Below, in pieces: positions 16,096-25,222 of a stretch of 64,000 nucleotides of DNA. Both the position numbers and the translations under genes were made by a program. The notes beneath the pieces were generated by a model, which saw only the letters and a program-made list of their open reading frames with translations, was not told the origin of the DNA and did not search any database. The DNA is from Algoriphagus sp. CAU 1675. GTDB lineage: Bacteria; Bacteroidota; Bacteroidia; Cytophagales; Cyclobacteriaceae. Positions within the stretch are counted from its first letter, which is position 1. Each line of letters begins with the position of its first letter. The DNA is taken from positions 355,721 through 419,720 of the forward strand of contig NZ_JARHUI010000003.1 of the NCBI RefSeq assembly GCF_029222925.1. Direction: 5' to 3'.

Positions 16096-17567
16096 TGAGA
16101 TTCGAAAGGATTTGAATTCAATTCAATTCCCCAAAGTGTAGGTAGAAAATAGTAAACCATCAACGTCACTAGGATAATAGAAATGATGTTGAGCCAGAAT
16201 CCTGCAGTGACCATATCTTTCATTTTCAGATATCCCGATCCAAATACCACCGCATTGGGAGGGGTGGCAACGGGAAGCATAAAGGCACAACTAGCAGCCA
16301 ATGTAGCGCCAACCATCAATCCGAAAGGATGCAGGTCCAATTTGATCGCCACTGAGGCAAGAATGGGCAAAAGCATGGAAGCAGTAGCCACATTGGAGGT
16401 GACTTCTGTAAGGAAATTCACCGAAGCAATGATGATCAATAGCAATAGTATTAAACTAATTCCTTCTATGAGAGTGAATCTTTGACCGATCCATTCAGCC
16501 AATCCGGTTTCTTTAAAGCCTTCTGCCAGAGCCAAACCACCTCCAAAAAGAATCAAAACACCCCAAGGAATCTGTTCTGCAGTTTTCCAGTCAAGGATTC
16601 TCTCATGTTTAGAGGAGGAGGGAAGCAAGAAAAGTAAAACCACTCCAATCAATACAATAATGGTGTCATCGATCTGTGGGAAAATTTTGACAATCAAAAA
16701 ACTTCTGGAAATCCAGGCAAAACACACCAAAAGAAAAACAGCCAATACAGATTTTTCTTCAAAGGAAATTTTCCCCAAGGATTTTAGTTGAGTACCGATA
16801 ATTGATTTTCCGTCACTAATGCTAAGCTTTTTAGGTAGAGGGTTGGCTTTGGTGACCAAATAAAACCAACAGATTCCCAATAGGATCACAGCCAATGGAA
16901 AACCAAAAAACAACCATTCATTGAATCCAATGCTATAATCATAGAGCTCATTGACAACCGCCGCAAGAATGGCATTGGTAGGGGTTCCGATCAAAGTAGC
17001 CACACCGCCAATGGAAGCTCCATATGCAATGCCTAACATGATATTTTTCCCTAAATTCTCAGAAATTGACGAATTGGATACGCCCAACTGGGATTTAAAC
17101 TGATTGACAACTGCCAAACCAATTGGAAGCATCATAAGTGATGTAGCAGAATTCGAAATCCACATGGATAGAAATCCAGTAGCCAAAATAAAACCCAAAA
17201 CAATTTTTCGAAGATCCGTACCCAGGATATTGATGATATTCAAGGCAATCCTTCTGTGTAAATTCCATTTTTCAATTCCTGTAGCCATCAAAAATCCACC
17301 CATGTACAATAGAACTGTAGGGTGCATGTAATTGGCTGAAACATTTCCAATTTTTAGAATTCCCAATAAAGGCATCAGGATTAAAGGCAAAAATGCAGTA
17401 GCCGCAATAGGCAGTGCTTCGGTAATCCACCAGATGGCCATCCAAACAGCCAAACCGAGCATAGCCTGAGCTTCAGGATTTAAACCTTCGGATTGAGCAA
17501 AAAAATAGATCAGAATAAATGCTATAGGACCGAAGTAAAGTCCCAATCTGGGCAACCAGTTACTCAT
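16092..17567 (-). CDS. DASS/SLC13 family sodium-dependent di/tricarboxylate (or sulfate) symporter
   Basis: This 491-residue inner-membrane protein has about 11-12 hydrophobic segments. It carries the two internal-repeat SNT signatures: SNSATSLMMLP (about 138-148) and EVTSNVATASMLLP (about 386-399). These line the substrate and sodium sites of the INDY/VcINDY family. Members import succinate, malate, citrate or sulfate. No neighbouring metabolic gene fixes the substrate; it is a monocistronic unit convergent with the AraC gene. Confidence 0.9.
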   Translation of the reverse strand: MSNWLPRLGLYFGPIAFILIYFFAQSEGLNPEAQAMLGLAVWMAIWWITEALPIAATAFLPLILMPLLGILKIGNVSANYMHPTVLLYMGGFLMATGIEKWNLHRRIALNIINILGTDLRKIVLGFILATGFLSMWISNSATSLMMLPIGLAVVNQFKSQLGVSNSSISENLGKNIMLGIAYGASIGGVATLIGTPTNAILAAVVNELYDYSIGFNEWLFFGFPLAVILLGICWFYLVTKANPLPKKLSISDGKSIIGTQLKSLGKISFEEKSVLAVFLLVCFAWISRSFLIVKIFPQIDDTIIVLIGVVLLFLLPSSSKHERILDWKTAEQIPWGVLILFGGGLALAEGFKETGLAEWIGQRFTLIEGISLILLLLIIIASVNFLTEVTSNVATASMLLPILASVAIKLDLHPFGLMVGATLAASCAFMLPVATPPNAVVFGSGYLKMKDMVTAGFWLNIISIILVTLMVYYFLPTLWGIELNSNPFESH

Positions 17568-17782
17568 TTGTAGTAGAAATGGGGTGGGTAGATTATTTCA
17601 TAGGCTAAAATAGAAAAGAATTTGAAAGGAGGCTTCTTTTTTATTTATTTAACATAATATAAATTATAGAACAATAATACCAATTTGGATTTCTAACAGA
17701 GGTTCAAGAAATTCAAAAGAAATCATTTAAATACAAATAACCTCCAATATCCTAGAGTCTGGAACCAATTAATACTACTAAG

Positions 17783-18238
17783 ATGAAAACCAAAACAACT
17801 CTATTACTCGAATTATGGATAGAATCCCGTACCCGCTTTTCCAATCAATTGGAACACATTTCAGAACAGGATTTGAAAAAGAAGTTGGGCAATGCTCCGA
17901 ATTCGGTGGGTTTTTTGATCCGCCATATTGGAGAAGTTGAATTGCTCTTTGCAAAAAATGTGTTTGGGGATGCCTCGATTAAAATTTCCGCAGAAACCAT
18001 CAAAGCTCAACATGACAGCGGTGAATGGACAGATTTGGAAGCTTTGAAAAAATTTGTTTCAGAGTCCTTTTCAAAGCTCAAATTCATCGTGGAGCAACAA
18101 AAAGAGGATGATTGGGAAAGCAGTATTACCACCAAAGAATTTGGGACCAAAACCAAGGCAGAAGCTTTTGGTAGGATCATTTCCCATACGGCCTATCATG
18201 CAGGTCAATTGGCGATTATCAAAAAATACGGGAGTTAA
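17783..18238 (+). CDS. DinB family protein
   Basis: This 151-residue predicted four-helix-bundle metal-binding protein of the DinB/YfiT superfamily has the metal-ligand histidines in LIRHIGEVE (about H50) and SHTAYHAGQL (about H134 and H138). Relatives include thiol-S-transferases that use bacillithiol or mycothiol, which is of interest because bshB1 is in this window, but nothing here fixes the reaction. It is a single gene with no recognisable strong promoter and convergent with the export operon. Confidence 0.83.
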   Translation: MKTKTTLLLELWIESRTRFSNQLEHISEQDLKKKLGNAPNSVGFLIRHIGEVELLFAKNVFGDASIKISAETIKAQHDSGEWTDLEALKKFVSESFSKLKFIVEQQKEDDWESSITTKEFGTKTKAEAFGRIISHTAYHAGQLAIIKKYGS

Positions 18239-18258
18239 TCCCTACAAGGAATTGAAGC

Positions 18259-19431
18259 TCAATAACTCCATTTAATCCTCAAATACGCTCGGTGTACAGC
18301 CCCTTTGAACACCTCATTTTGTTCCGCAAAGAAGGATTGCCAAGTAAGATCCAAATCCAAATTGGTGGCCAGGTTGTACTGCAAAGTTGGAAGAATCAAG
18401 AATAGATTGGTTCCCGGTGCATAAATCCCTGAAAGACTGCCTGTAAACAAGGGAGTGATTTGTTTGGACGTAATCAGGGCTACATTCCATTTGGTAGGCA
18501 TCAAATTTTGCGGAGTCAATTGAAAGTCTGACAAATTCAGAAAATCCATAGCCTCCGTTGTCCCGTTACTGTTCATCAAAAACCCCAAATTGAGATACCA
18601 GCCTTTGGAAAACAGATAATCGGATTCTACGACGAGATTCACTTGGGAATTGTCTGAATTGTGAGCTGAGAAATATTGAATTTCTCCTTTAAATCCAAAA
18701 TCCTTAATACTTCCTGACCATCCGCCACCTAAGGTGAATTTTTCACGAAAAACCCCAGTAGTAAACTGGAAATCGTAATTCCATTTATTGGTAAAGTATT
18801 TCAGGGCTGCGTCTGTATTTTCTCTTTTGGAGGATGTCGCCAGAGCAAACTGAATATTACTCATTCCTGTAAAATTATAGCGGAATTTGACTGCGTCACT
18901 ACCGGGCCTTTCTTCGTAATCGAAATCCAAAAAATTATAGGTGTTGTAAATATCGTTGGGATTCCAGAGGGTAGCCATCCCCCAGTTTATGCGTTGTTTT
19001 CCCAGCCTGACATCCCATTTCTCTGCCCGGTATTCCAGCCATAACCGATCTATATAGGTTTGCATCAGGGCATTCTCAGTATCAAACCAAATGATGGAAG
19101 TATTGAGGCTAGCTTCAGAATTGGTGATCAAATTGGAATAATTAGGGGTGTTTCGGATTTCCTCGCCCCAAAATATCCGATTCCGAAATTCAGCTGCACC
19201 TGAAATCCGATCACTTGGATTCCATTTGATATTCAAACGGTGATGGATCAGATTACCATTTATGGACTCGTCAAAATTTCCCGTAAAGGTCTTATAATTC
19301 AAGTATTTCAAATAGCCCCCTATCTCCCACTTCGGCGCTTTTTCCAGGTCCCAAGCTTCCTCCTGCCCATACAAAAAATGGGGTAATCCTACTGTAATCA
19401 AAAATAAGGGAAGCAGGAATTTGAAAGACAT
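18259..19431 (-). CDS. predicted outer-membrane beta-barrel protein of the Lol-like export operon
   Basis: The protein has 390 residues. A signal peptide is visible (residues 1-22, ending FLYGQ). The mature part is rich in alternating, aromatic-bounded strands (ISGAAEFRNRIFWG, WDVRLGKQRINWG, RAYLRIKWSY) and ends in an aromatic residue, all typical of an outer-membrane barrel of roughly 16 strands. I do not recognise a specific porin family; DUF1302/alginate-export-like barrels are the closest in style. It is the last gene of a five-gene operon, 3 bases after the ATPase gene, so it may be the outer-membrane end of the exported substrate's route. Confidence 0.7.
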   Translation of the reverse strand: MSFKFLLPLFLITVGLPHFLYGQEEAWDLEKAPKWEIGGYLKYLNYKTFTGNFDESINGNLIHHRLNIKWNPSDRISGAAEFRNRIFWGEEIRNTPNYSNLITNSEASLNTSIIWFDTENALMQTYIDRLWLEYRAEKWDVRLGKQRINWGMATLWNPNDIYNTYNFLDFDYEERPGSDAVKFRYNFTGMSNIQFALATSSKRENTDAALKYFTNKWNYDFQFTTGVFREKFTLGGGWSGSIKDFGFKGEIQYFSAHNSDNSQVNLVVESDYLFSKGWYLNLGFLMNSNGTTEAMDFLNLSDFQLTPQNLMPTKWNVALITSKQITPLFTGSLSGIYAPGTNLFLILPTLQYNLATNLDLDLTWQSFFAEQNEVFKGAVHRAYLRIKWSY

Positions 19432-19434
19432 AAC

Positions 19435-20163
19435 TCACTCTTTTTCAATGGTATTAAAGTGATCACTTGAAGTATCAATAGGTCCTGTGTCTGAATGAAC
19501 CTGCCCATCCACCAAGGTAATCACCCTCCTGGCGCGTTTGATCACTCTAGGATCATGGGTAGAGAATATAAAGGTGATATTTTCCTCCTCATTCAATTTG
19601 GCCATGATATCCAAAAGTTTGGTGGCTGATTTTGAATCCAAATTGGCTGTGGGTTCATCGGCCAGGATAAATTGGGGCTTGGAAGCCAATGCCCTAGCCA
19701 CGGCGACCCGTTGCTGTTGGCCTCCGGAAAGCTGAGCCGGTCGGGTGTCCATTTTGTCCTCCAAACCAATTTCCTGAAACAAAGTCCTCACTCTTTCTTC
19801 AATCTCTGATTTGCTCCTATGCTGGAGTTGCATGATCAGTTCCACATTTTCCCGAGCAGTAAATACAGGAATGAGATTAAAGGACTGGAATACAAATCCT
19901 ATGTTTTTCAGACGAAAATCGATTAGGGCATTGGGTGTTAAGGAGGTTATATCTACCCCATTGATAAGGATGTTTCCTTTGTCCGGTTTGTCCAAACCTC
20001 CCAGCATATTTAAAAGAGTGGTTTTTCCTGAGCCAGAAGGGCCTACCAAAGCGGTGAACTCTCCCCTCTCCAAATGCAAATGCACATCTCTGACCGCATG
20101 AATTGGGATGGTTTCAGGATTGAATGTTTTGCTGATATTATGTGCATCTATGACTGTCTTCAT
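19435..20163 (-). CDS. ABC transporter ATP-binding protein, LolD/MacB type
   Basis: This 242-residue ATPase has Walker A GPSGSGKTT (41-49), Q-loop VFQSFNLIP (91-99), signature LSGGQ (145-149), Walker B ILADEP (166-171) and the H-loop STHDP. Closest in style to LolD/MacB ATPases that drive mechanotransmission rather than classical transport. It follows two FtsX-type permease genes (12 bases after the nearer one), so it energises that heterodimeric complex. Confidence 0.95.
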   Translation of the reverse strand: MKTVIDAHNISKTFNPETIPIHAVRDVHLHLERGEFTALVGPSGSGKTTLLNMLGGLDKPDKGNILINGVDITSLTPNALIDFRLKNIGFVFQSFNLIPVFTARENVELIMQLQHRSKSEIEERVRTLFQEIGLEDKMDTRPAQLSGGQQQRVAVARALASKPQFILADEPTANLDSKSATKLLDIMAKLNEEENITFIFSTHDPRVIKRARRVITLVDGQVHSDTGPIDTSSDHFNTIEKE

Positions 20164-20175
20164 GGCTTTTAAATA

Positions 20176-21387
20176 TTATTGTCTCAAAGCATCTGCAGGT
20201 TGCAGTTTGATTGCTTTGAGGGATGGAAAAATGGAAGAAATCAGCGCAGTTCCTACGACTATTACTAATACCGAAGTTAAATTTTCCCAAGGGAATTCGG
20301 GATAAATGATGCTGGTAAAACCAAAGCTGGACATGGCTTCCTCAGAAAAGGATGAAATATCAATTCCTACTACAGAATAGTGATTTATGGAAATCCAGGT
20401 CATTAAAACCCCCAAAGGAACCCCTATCAAGGTCAAAATGAAAGTTTCTCCAAGGATCAGGGAAAAGACTTTGATCCGATTCATTCCCAAAGCTGAGAGC
20501 ATTCCGATTTCCCGGGTTCTTTCCAGTACGGACATCAACATGGTATTGATGATCCCGAAGGCCAGGGCAATCATGATAATGATGATGATGATCGTGGAAT
20601 ATTGGTTGATTGTCCCCACCATCAGGTCAGTTTCCGGAGAGTTTTCTCTCCATGTCTTGACGGAATATTCTGGAAACTGAGCCAAAAGTTCAGTTTTTGT
20701 AGCATCCAATTCCTCATCTCGATTTAGCAAAATGGCTACCTCATGACAGGTATCACCGAGCCCCAAATACTCATTGAGCCGCTCCCGATGGATGTAAACA
20801 AAGCGTTCATCCAAAGGAGTATTGATGGTCTGATAAATCCCCGAAATACGAAATGCCCCAGAAATGACATTGTTTTCCCGATCTGTAAAGGTTAAAACCA
20901 GTTTGGAACCCAACTTAACCTTCATTTTGTCAGCCAGTTTTCTTCCTATGAGTATCCCGTTCTTTTTGTCGGGGTCAAGCGTCTCCCCTTCTTTGATCTT
21001 ATCATTGAGGGAGGAAACTACCCCCTCCTCCTCTACCCCAATTCCAAAAATCTGCACTCCTGCACTTCCTGTGGTTGTTGCCAACATTCCTTGTGTAATC
21101 GATCGGAAAGCCACTTTTCGTATGCTTTGAACTTTGTTCAAGCTATCCTTAATACGATCTAGATCTACCGTAAAATTAGGATCATAATCCTGCTTAAAAT
21201 CAGGGTGATGGATTTGTAAATGAGCAACTTCCGTGTCAATCACAATCCGGACCCTAGATCTCATCATCCCCACATAAAGGCCTTCTACAAACAGCCCGGC
21301 AAACAAACCTATTGCCACTGAAGCCATGATAATAATGCTTCTGCTTTTGTTTCTCCAGACGTTTCGCCATGCAAATTTCAGGTTCAT
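20176..21387 (-). CDS. FtsX-type ABC permease (LolC/E-MacB type), subunit 2
   Basis: This 403-residue inner-membrane protein has an N-terminal TM helix (about 18-38), a large periplasmic domain (about 45-265, MacB_PCD-like), then three C-terminal TM helices forming the FtsX core, with the ALAFGIINTMLMSVLERTRE segment around 280-300. This is the LolE/LolC layout. It lies 7 bases downstream of the sister permease gene. The pair plus the ATPase should form a type VII ABC exporter acting on an inner-membrane or periplasmic substrate. Confidence 0.92.
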   Translation of the reverse strand: MNLKFAWRNVWRNKSRSIIIMASVAIGLFAGLFVEGLYVGMMRSRVRIVIDTEVAHLQIHHPDFKQDYDPNFTVDLDRIKDSLNKVQSIRKVAFRSITQGMLATTTGSAGVQIFGIGVEEEGVVSSLNDKIKEGETLDPDKKNGILIGRKLADKMKVKLGSKLVLTFTDRENNVISGAFRISGIYQTINTPLDERFVYIHRERLNEYLGLGDTCHEVAILLNRDEELDATKTELLAQFPEYSVKTWRENSPETDLMVGTINQYSTIIIIIIMIALAFGIINTMLMSVLERTREIGMLSALGMNRIKVFSLILGETFILTLIGVPLGVLMTWISINHYSVVGIDISSFSEEAMSSFGFTSIIYPEFPWENLTSVLVIVVGTALISSIFPSLKAIKLQPADALRQ

Positions 21388-21394
21388 GATGGGG

Positions 21395-22612
21395 TCATTT
21401 TTTCATTGCATTAACCGGATTGATTCGGGCAATTTTAACTATAGGATATAGAGAAAGAATCAATCCCAGAATAAGGACTAAAATTCCTTGGTTCAAGAAG
21501 ATTTCCGGATTGGTGGAAGTGGGAAAAATGGCTTCAAAACCAAATTCTTCATAGACCTCAGCCAACTGGCCTTTGAAGCGAATGGGATATTTATACAGGT
21601 AAACCACAATCGGTATACTTGCCAAAATCCCCAAAATACATCCACTCAATACGGTGAAAAGGGATTCCAGCATCATGACCTGCATGAGCTTGAATTTCTT
21701 CATTCCTATGGCTACCAGCATTCCCATTTCATATTTTCTCTCCACCATCATCATCAGCAAGGTCCCGAAAATCCCAAATGCAATCAGCATATAGAGAACC
21801 AATTGAATGATCACCATACTTCCCTTATCTGTTCGGATATGCTGTACTACTTCTGGCATCATTTCTTCCCAGGTCATGGTCTCATACCCATCCCCCAAGG
21901 AAGACCTGATGTTTTCTGCTGTAGGGTCAAGATCATTGGTGTTTTCTAAACCGATTACATAAGATGTCAGCCGATTTTCAGCACTATAAAGGACTTGGGC
22001 ATTGGCAAGCGTCATGTACAGGGATTGATCGTTCATTTCGGGCTGACCAAAGCTCAGAATTCCGGTAATTGGATATTTCCCCACTGCCATGGCACCATGA
22101 TAACCTTGGCCTATCAAAACAACAGAGTCTTTGAGCTCAAGTTTCAGGCGACGTGCAAGGCCCTCTCCCATCATGATTCCTAGATCTCCATCACTGAGAT
22201 AATTTCCCTCAGTCACCTTATTTTTCAATTGAGTAATGGCATCTTCTTTTCCGGGTAAAATTCCAATTACCATACAGCCTTTGGTCAGGGTATCGGAAGA
22301 AGCCAAGGCAAAGGATTCAAGCCTCGGAGTCACTGCATCTATATTTTCAAGTTGAAGGATTTGATCCTGAAGTTCTTGTGAATTTTCAAAAGTGTTATCC
22401 AGGATTTGTTCATCCCAATACCCGGTCTTATGAATCTGAATGTATCCGGAATAGAAGCTCACCACATTTTTGATCAGATTGTCGAATACTCCTTCCTGTA
22501 GGCTATTGGTCAAAATGGATAGGATCACAGAGAAAAATACAGCCGTCATGGTGATGGCAGTTCTGTTGCGGTTTCTCCACATATTTTTCCAACTCAGCTT
22601 AAGCAACCACAT
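21395..22612 (-). CDS. FtsX-type ABC permease (LolC/E-MacB type), subunit 1
   Basis: This 405-residue protein has the same layout as its neighbour: TM helix near residues 18-38, periplasmic domain to about 270, and three C-terminal TM helices (including GIFGTLLMMMVERKYEMGML). The two permeases are clearly homologous but divergent, suggesting an asymmetric pair like LolC/LolE. It follows the LolA-like gene by 2 bases, so lipoprotein-carrier and permease are almost certainly co-translated. Confidence 0.92.
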   Translation of the reverse strand: MWLLKLSWKNMWRNRNRTAITMTAVFFSVILSILTNSLQEGVFDNLIKNVVSFYSGYIQIHKTGYWDEQILDNTFENSQELQDQILQLENIDAVTPRLESFALASSDTLTKGCMVIGILPGKEDAITQLKNKVTEGNYLSDGDLGIMMGEGLARRLKLELKDSVVLIGQGYHGAMAVGKYPITGILSFGQPEMNDQSLYMTLANAQVLYSAENRLTSYVIGLENTNDLDPTAENIRSSLGDGYETMTWEEMMPEVVQHIRTDKGSMVIIQLVLYMLIAFGIFGTLLMMMVERKYEMGMLVAIGMKKFKLMQVMMLESLFTVLSGCILGILASIPIVVYLYKYPIRFKGQLAEVYEEFGFEAIFPTSTNPEIFLNQGILVLILGLILSLYPIVKIARINPVNAMKK

Positions 22613-22614
22613 GG

Positions 22615-23370
22615 CTATCGAAGATTTCGCATTTGATTCATGGTAAAAAACCCGTCTTCAATATTCCTGTCAAAGAGGATGCTTTTGTATATAATCTCTG
22701 TTTTTTGGTTTTTCTTGTCTTCAGGGATCATTACAAAGCGGGTGGGTATCAAGCGCCCATCCATTTCCTTAACATCATAGGCATACATGGTATTGACCAA
22801 GAAACCGTCTTCATCATAAAACCTTGTATGCAGTTCCAAGAAATCTTTCTTGTCAATAGAGACCACCAATTTTCCCCAAACCAATGCAGCTTCGGGTTTT
22901 GGGATCATTTCAATTAGGTAGGCTTCCCGCTCACTGATTATCGTATCTCCCAAGATATTGTGGGTATAATCTTCTAGTATGGAAGATTCTTTGACCAAAT
23001 CATCATTGGTGAAGTCTGTTCCCATCCAGGATTGGTTCATCATGGAAGGCGGGAGTTTGATGGATCGCTCTACAGTAGGCAGCCAGTTCCAAACTTCCTT
23101 GCTTCTTTTTAAAAATACGATTCCCTTATCCTTGGCAGGAGATTGGATCAGAATCATGGCATAATTCGTTCCTTTGATCCAGGTTTTTACCTCCATTTCC
23201 CTACTCCAGGTTGGACGACTGGTTTTGATTACCATCTCAGCCATGGATGTCTTTCCGCGCATTTTTTCATCTGCTTTTCGGACAATATCCACAGCTGTTT
23301 GGGCTTCGCTTATTCCTGTAAAGAGAAGATGGATTAAAAAGAAAAATAGAAGTGATTTTAACTGCTTCAT
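22615..23370 (-). CDS. LolA-like outer membrane lipoprotein-sorting protein
   Basis: This 251-residue protein has a Sec signal peptide (1-23, cleaved after SEAQ). The rest fits the LolA-like fold of the COG2834/PF17131 type: an incomplete beta-barrel with MAEMVIKTSRPTWSREMEVK at the start and strand motifs such as GIVFLKRSKEVWNWLP. Such proteins carry acyl chains or other hydrophobic ligands across the periplasm. Being first in an operon with two FtsX permeases, an ATPase and a barrel, it is probably the carrier that receives substrate from the ABC complex. This is not the housekeeping LolA by context. Confidence 0.85.
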   Translation of the reverse strand: MKQLKSLLFFFLIHLLFTGISEAQTAVDIVRKADEKMRGKTSMAEMVIKTSRPTWSREMEVKTWIKGTNYAMILIQSPAKDKGIVFLKRSKEVWNWLPTVERSIKLPPSMMNQSWMGTDFTNDDLVKESSILEDYTHNILGDTIISEREAYLIEMIPKPEAALVWGKLVVSIDKKDFLELHTRFYDEDGFLVNTMYAYDVKEMDGRLIPTRFVMIPEDKKNQKTEIIYKSILFDRNIEDGFFTMNQMRNLR

Positions 23371-23593
23371 TTCTTGATGATTCTGTCAGAAGGTAATCAT
23401 TTTTGGAAGAATCATCAATGATATAAAACAGATGATTTAGTAAAGAAAAGTCATTTGTATTGAAAGGAAGAAAGGTAATATTTGGGATTTTTCCTCTTCT
23501 AATCAACAGCCCCTAACTGGCCTCAGGTCCTATCTTAAATACGGACCCCGATGAAATTTGAACCCTTTTTTAAATTTATAAAAAGTTGTAAAG
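23371..23593. other. upstream region of the Lol-like operon
   Basis: About 220 bases with the operon promoter presumably on the minus strand. I find no clear CAAAnnTA (reverse of TAnnTTTG) and no gene in it. Confidence 0.4.
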
Positions 23594-23635
23594 CTCAAAA
23601 AAACCCGCATCTTACTTGGGGTTAGACGCGGGTTT
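23594..23635 (-). terminator. terminator of the glycine-tail lipoprotein gene
   Basis: AAACCCGC (23601-23608) and GCGGGTTT (23628-23635) form a stem, with a further short TCT/AGA pairing in the loop. Read on the minus strand, the stem is followed by seven T residues (complement of A 23597-23603), so it ends the gene whose stop is at 23662. Confidence 0.82.
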
Positions 23636-23661
23636 AAGGTTGGAAAAAAGATGGAGTCAAA

Positions 23662-24915
23662 TTAATTTGTTGGTTTACCTCCATTACCTCCATTTCCACC
23701 ACTACCACTACCACCATTTCCACCAAAGCCACCAGTACCGTCAGTGCCGGCGTTACCACTGTTTCCTCCTTTACCGCCACCTTTGTTACCCAAGATAGTT
23801 ACATCGATATAAGTAAGGTTGTTGTCAAAATCAATAACAGCTTTTGGCCCGCCTTCTTCTTCTTCAGCTGACGCACTGACTTCTTGCTCTGGCACTATTA
23901 CTGATTCCGCAAGGAAAGTGTTTTCAGTGAAAAATGTATTTAAAACACTGCCTGCGTCGGAACCGTCAAAACTGAAGGTAATTCGGTAAACTCCCATTCC
24001 ATTGTTTGCTTTTTTCACATCCCAGGTATATCCATAGATGATTTTACCTTTGATGTTAATTTCTGCATTGTAATAGCCTGGGCCATCTCCTGCTTCCCAA
24101 ACTGCACCAGTAAATACAGGTTCTAATACATCACCTGTCCACTCTGAATTTTCTGCATCCCAAGTTAATTCAGGAGTTTCGGAGGTAAGTTTTTGAATAG
24201 TAAGTCTGGCATGCGTAGAATAAATTGTAGCCTGGTCACCTGGGCCCATGACAGGTTCATCATCCAAATCGGTTTGAAGCCCATGTAATTCATCGATACC
24301 CCAACCAGATACATGTCTCATTGAATATTGACGTAAGGGGGTCGCACCTTCATGGTTTTCATACAAGACTACTTCAGTCCGTACTTTGGAGGTCAAGTAC
24401 CAGTCAACAGATTCCAAATTGTCTCCCCAATCGATGACATCAACATTGACTAACCCAACAGCGTTTTCTGCATCAGCTTGCCAGTAGTTTAACGCGTCTT
24501 TCTGAACCCAAGCTTTGTAGACATCAGCACCTTCAGGATAACAATAGTCAGCGCTATCGAGAGGTAAACAGCTATATATAGGATAATCAGGATCTGCAGG
24601 ATCTTCTCCCCATACATACCAATATTCTCCATTTAGCTTATATTCAGTAGGACCTACACCTGCTGGTGGTTCTCTCAATGCCTTTGTAGTTCCCTCTGCC
24701 CAAATTACTGGGAAGGAGAGGTTATGGGTTACTGTACTTTCTATTACTTTACGAAAAGCAGCACCATTCGGATCATAAGGATTGTTGGTATCATTTTTAT
24801 TTACTCCCGCCACATCCCCATTTAATTCCGCAACTCGATCTAAGTCACACGATGTGAAAGCCAAGGTACCGGCCAGCACAAAAATCAGTGTGAAAATTTG
24901 TTTTAACGTTTTCAT
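23662..24915 (-). CDS. lipoprotein with glycine-rich C-terminal tail, function unknown
   Basis: The protein has 417 residues and starts with a lipoprotein signal (lipobox FTSC, Cys at residue 24). The mature part (about 50-375) has no family I recognise; it includes the segments VIWAEGTTKALREPP and SMRHVSGWGIDELHGL and a strand-rich stretch WEAGDGPGYYNAEINIKGK. The last about 40 residues are Gly/Asn/Ser-rich and repetitive (GGKGGNSG, GGFGGNGG, GGNGGNGG) with no aromatic membrane-anchor end. It is a single gene with its own terminator. A surface-exposed or filament-like tail is possible. Neighbours do not reveal a role. Confidence 0.75.
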   Translation of the reverse strand: MKTLKQIFTLIFVLAGTLAFTSCDLDRVAELNGDVAGVNKNDTNNPYDPNGAAFRKVIESTVTHNLSFPVIWAEGTTKALREPPAGVGPTEYKLNGEYWYVWGEDPADPDYPIYSCLPLDSADYCYPEGADVYKAWVQKDALNYWQADAENAVGLVNVDVIDWGDNLESVDWYLTSKVRTEVVLYENHEGATPLRQYSMRHVSGWGIDELHGLQTDLDDEPVMGPGDQATIYSTHARLTIQKLTSETPELTWDAENSEWTGDVLEPVFTGAVWEAGDGPGYYNAEINIKGKIIYGYTWDVKKANNGMGVYRITFSFDGSDAGSVLNTFFTENTFLAESVIVPEQEVSASAEEEEGGPKAVIDFDNNLTYIDVTILGNKGGGKGGNSGNAGTDGTGGFGGNGGSGSGGNGGNGGKPTN

Positions 24916-25222
24916 GATACGATAATTTAGTGGTCAACAAATCATTTAACTACACCTTTAAATTAGCCTATTTAAGAAAAATTAACGGTGATGAGGAGCA
25001 CAGAGCCATGTGATTTTGGTCAGGAAAAAATATCCATTAGCTTGCTCAATTGGGGAATTCACAATTTCCCCTAAACGATCAAAATTTAAACAGCTCCATC
25101 AGTTAGGAAAAAAGGAAAATCCCAAGTGTACAAGAGCTTATAAAAAATTTGGATTTAGAAAAGTCAAATCCCAGAAGTTACCTAATACCTTAAAAAATCA
25201 AGAATTACTCTGTAAAGGGTAC
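24916..25222. other. intergenic region between lipoprotein and M1 peptidase genes
   Basis: About 300 bases. It includes the upstream region of the lipoprotein gene (minus strand). A GTG-started reading frame of 75 codons at 25010-25237 exists but shows no coding character and runs into the opposite gene. No clear promoter, RNA or repeat is visible. Confidence 0.45.

Noticed and set aside
23267..23506. 79-codon minus-strand frame at the start of the LolA-like gene
   Set aside because: Overlaps the signal-peptide region of a clear gene in another frame and lacks a start context.
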